A stretch of 24,153 nucleotides of DNA from B1-G15 sp964346135 (GTDB lineage: Archaea > Thermoproteota > Bathyarchaeia > Bathyarchaeales > Bathyarchaeaceae): the NCBI GenBank assembly GCA_964346135.1, contig CAYFTS010000245.1, forward strand, positions 1 to 24,153, written 5' to 3'. This document shows positions 22,385-24,153 of the stretch, piece after piece. Made by a program: the position numbers and the translations under genes. Within the stretch, counting starts at the first letter, position 1; the number at the start of each line of letters is the position of its first letter. The notes under the pieces were generated by a model. It ran no database searches and was not told the origin of the DNA. It saw only the letters and a list, made by a program, of their open reading frames with translations.

Positions 22385-22394
22385 ATAAGTTAAC
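22385..22394. repeat. Third copy of the ATAAGTTAAC element
   Basis: Direct copy of the arm at 22161-22170, 65 bp upstream of the radical SAM start codon and 20-30 bp upstream of the TATA-like stretch CTTATTTTATTTG (about 22414-22426). Confidence 0.4.
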
Positions 22395-22459
22395 AATATC
22401 CTCTCGGGAAAAGCTTATTTTATTTGACTTTCACAGAAAGATGACAGTTGCGATGTAAG

Positions 22460-23887
22460 ATGAAGTTTTCCTTCATAAATCCCAGTCCTGCTTCAGGTAC
22501 TCCAGACATGGTTGTTACTGCGTGGCCTCCATTGGGCATGCTGTATTGTGCAGGGGTTTTAATGAAGGAGGGGATTGAAGTGTCCATACTTGATCAGGCA
22601 GTTAAAGGGTTTTCCATGAAGCAGACGTTAGATTGGGTGAAGAAGGAAAATCCTGATATCCTTGGTTTTTCAGTTTTGAACAGTTCTTCACAAGAGGCAG
22701 TGAAGCTTGCAGGACTTGTGAAGGCGGAAAACCCAAACTTAACAACTGTTTTCGGAAATTACCATGCAACTTTCAATGCTGAAAGAATTCTTGATAAATA
22801 TCCTTTTGTGGATGTGGTTATTCGAGGAGAAGGAGAATACACTAGTCTTGAGTTGACAAAGTGTTTAGAAAAAAATGGTGATCTGCGAAAAGTTAAGGGC
22901 ATAACCTTCAAGAAGAATGGAAAAGTTGTTTCTTCGCCTGATAGACCGTTAATTAAAGATGTAAATGTTCTTTCTTTTCCAGATCGCAATCTGATAGATG
23001 CTCGATACAGTTCAACAATTTATGGAGTGAAAGTTGCCACCAAAAAATTCACTACACTTGTTTCGTCGCGTGGCTGTCCTTTTCAATGCAGTTTTTGTGG
23101 TTGCAGAAAGTTTGCTCGAGGAATGTGGAGACCACGGTCTGTTAAGAACATTGTGGAAGAGCTGGAGCTTCTGCGGAGTCAAGGTTATGAGCAGTTTCTG
23201 TTTGTGGACGACAATTTCACTTTAAACCAGAAGAGAGTGGTGAAGTTTTGTCGAAGCTTGAGAAAGAAAGGATTGGATATTGAATGGTTCTGCGACTCAC
23301 GGGTGAACAACTGCAATTACGACGTGTTTAGACAGATGGTTAAGGCTGGCTGTAGAATAGTATATTTTGGAGTGGAAAGCGCTAACCAAAGAATTTTAGA
23401 CTACTATAAAAAGGGGATAACTCCAGATGAGGCTAGGAGTGCTGTTCAGAAAGCTAGAAAAGCTGATGTTGACGTAATTGTGGGGTCATTTATACTGGGG
23501 GCTCCAGACGAAACTAGGAAGGAAATTCAGAACACATTGCGGTTTGCACATGAATTGGACATTGATGTGCCCCAGTTGAACATTCTTGGAGCTTTCACGG
23601 GAACTGACCTCTGGGCCGATATGGTAGCTAAAGGGTTCATTGACGAGAATCGGCAATGGGAAACTGGCGTTTATGTTCCTAACGTTTCACCTTATGCTGT
23701 GCCCCTTGAAGAAATTAGTTCAATGATTTACGAGTATTTCCGAGCTTTCTATCTCCGCCCTAAATTGTTACTAATGGAGATATTGCGAACTGTTAAGAGT
23801 TCCTACCGATTTGCGGGGCTTGTTAACAATGTTGCTAGGCTTAACGCTATCATAGACACCGTGAAACAAGGAGTTACGCTAGACTAA
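22460..23887 (+). CDS. B12-binding-domain radical SAM protein
   Basis: 475 residues from ATG 22460. An N-terminal Rossmann-like cobalamin-binding domain (about 1-140; PPLGMLYCAGVLMKEGIEV at 23-41, RGEGE at 122-126) lacks the DxHxxG histidine motif, as usual in this class. The radical SAM core follows, with the [4Fe-4S]/SAM cluster motif CPFQCSFC (C206, C210, C213), FVDDNFTLN and YFGVESANQRIL. Class members methylate unactivated carbons or carry out ring rearrangements in the synthesis of lipids, tetrapyrroles and natural products. The substrate cannot be told here. No biosynthetic neighbours are present, so a housekeeping modification such as lipid or cofactor methylation is one guess. A T6 tract follows the stop at about 23910-23915. 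Confidence 0.9.
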   Translation: MKFSFINPSPASGTPDMVVTAWPPLGMLYCAGVLMKEGIEVSILDQAVKGFSMKQTLDWVKKENPDILGFSVLNSSSQEAVKLAGLVKAENPNLTTVFGNYHATFNAERILDKYPFVDVVIRGEGEYTSLELTKCLEKNGDLRKVKGITFKKNGKVVSSPDRPLIKDVNVLSFPDRNLIDARYSSTIYGVKVATKKFTTLVSSRGCPFQCSFCGCRKFARGMWRPRSVKNIVEELELLRSQGYEQFLFVDDNFTLNQKRVVKFCRSLRKKGLDIEWFCDSRVNNCNYDVFRQMVKAGCRIVYFGVESANQRILDYYKKGITPDEARSAVQKARKADVDVIVGSFILGAPDETRKEIQNTLRFAHELDIDVPQLNILGAFTGTDLWADMVAKGFIDENRQWETGVYVPNVSPYAVPLEEISSMIYEYFRAFYLRPKLLLMEILRTVKSSYRFAGLVNNVARLNAIIDTVKQGVTLD

Positions 23888-24011
23888 TTTCAAAAAAGCA
23901 GACGAGACTTTTTTCATCTAAATTAATTAAAGAAACCTCGCAAAACGCATGCGTGTGAATTGGTGTGATGGGATAAACAAATGGTCTCATCTGGATGGGA
24001 AATGCATTAGT

Positions 24012-24019
24012 TTTAAATA
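24012..24019 (+). promoter_or_regulatory. TATA box of the aIF1 gene
   Basis: TTTAAATA is centred 27-28 bp before the ATG at 24043, predicting a leaderless mRNA. Confidence 0.65.
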
Positions 24020-24042
24020 GTGCCCTTTTATCTAAAGTATGA

Positions 24043-24153
24043 ATGAGCAACATGGCGGACATCTGTTCCATATGCGGACTTCCACGCGACATCTGTGTTT
24101 GTGGCGAAATCAGCAAAGAACAACAGCGAATTCGAGTTAGATTAGAAACACGC
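24043..24153 (+). CDS. Translation initiation factor aIF1 (SUI1 family), 3' end outside window
   Basis: The 37 visible codons carry the archaeal aIF1 N-terminus: a zinc-knuckle-like CSICGLPRDICVCGE (residues 8-22; C8, C11, C18, C20) followed by EQQRIRVRLETR, the lead-in to the SUI1 fold. aIF1 helps the small ribosomal subunit choose start codons. ATG 24043 is preferred because the TATA box lies 27-28 bp upstream; ATG 24052 is the alternative. An ATG at 24039 is in another frame. The rest of the gene is beyond the window. Confidence 0.85.
   Translation, partial: MSNMADICSICGLPRDICVCGEISKEQQRIRVRLETR

Noticed and set aside
1..24153. CRISPR arrays, insertion sequences, tRNA or rRNA genes
   Set aside because: Read through both strands; no regularly spaced repeats, transposase frames, T-arm/acceptor patterns or rRNA-like segments were found.

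Overview
This window reads as a chromosomal segment of an anaerobic archaeon. The best guess is a Bathyarchaeia-like member of the TACK group, inferred from gene content and not from any marker phylogeny. Archaeal signs are the TATA-box promoters about 26 bp before starts, several apparently leaderless genes, GGTGA-type ribosome sites, an aIF1/SUI1 gene, DUF211, a zinc-tailed nicotinate phosphoribosyltransferase and a free-standing MtrH. I found no tRNA, rRNA, CRISPR array, insertion sequence or phage gene.

Layout. 1-2.8 kb (+): the 3' part of a fused HdrA-MvhD electron-bifurcation subunit, then a lipoate-protein ligase. 2.9-5.2 kb (-): a CPH-type copper/heavy-metal P-type ATPase. Its upstream region holds a perfect inverted repeat and the first codons of a lost FAD oxidoreductase. 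5.3-8.6 kb: a Yip1-like membrane protein with a glycan-rich outer domain, a VIT1/CCC1-type transporter preceded by a 16-codon leader ORF, a 74-residue protein behind a possibly structured leader, and DUF211. 8.7-16.0 kb: a DUF2284 metal-binding protein and then the central module. The module is MttB-like methyltransferase, corrinoid protein, second MttB-like methyltransferase and RACo-type corrinoid activator on the + strand, with MtrH converging on the - strand.

16.1-19.1 kb (-): a 38-residue single-span membrane protein that is easy to miss, a strong terminator, an HMG-CoA synthase fused to an N-terminal DUF35 zinc-ribbon/OB domain, and a thiolase-family protein whose canonical catalytic residues are all replaced. 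19.2-24.15 kb (+): a TIGR04076 protein, a small multi-span membrane protein, nicotinate phosphoribosyltransferase, an HExxH zincin, a B12-binding radical SAM enzyme and the start of aIF1.

How the genes fit together. The MttB-like proteins should move a methyl group from an unknown methylated substrate to the cobalt of the corrinoid protein. RACo would re-reduce the cobalt after accidental oxidation. MtrH would pass the methyl on to a tetrahydropterin, feeding a methyl-branch C1 pathway without the full membrane Mtr complex. HdrA-MvhD could supply low-potential electrons. No frame contains an internal UAG, and UAG ends several genes here, so the methyltransferases are of the non-pyrrolysine kind. 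The most unusual point is the thiolase/HMG-CoA synthase pair: the synthase keeps its Glu-Cys-His residues while its partner has lost the thiolase chemistry. This resembles thiolase-fold aldolases that work with DUF35 domains.
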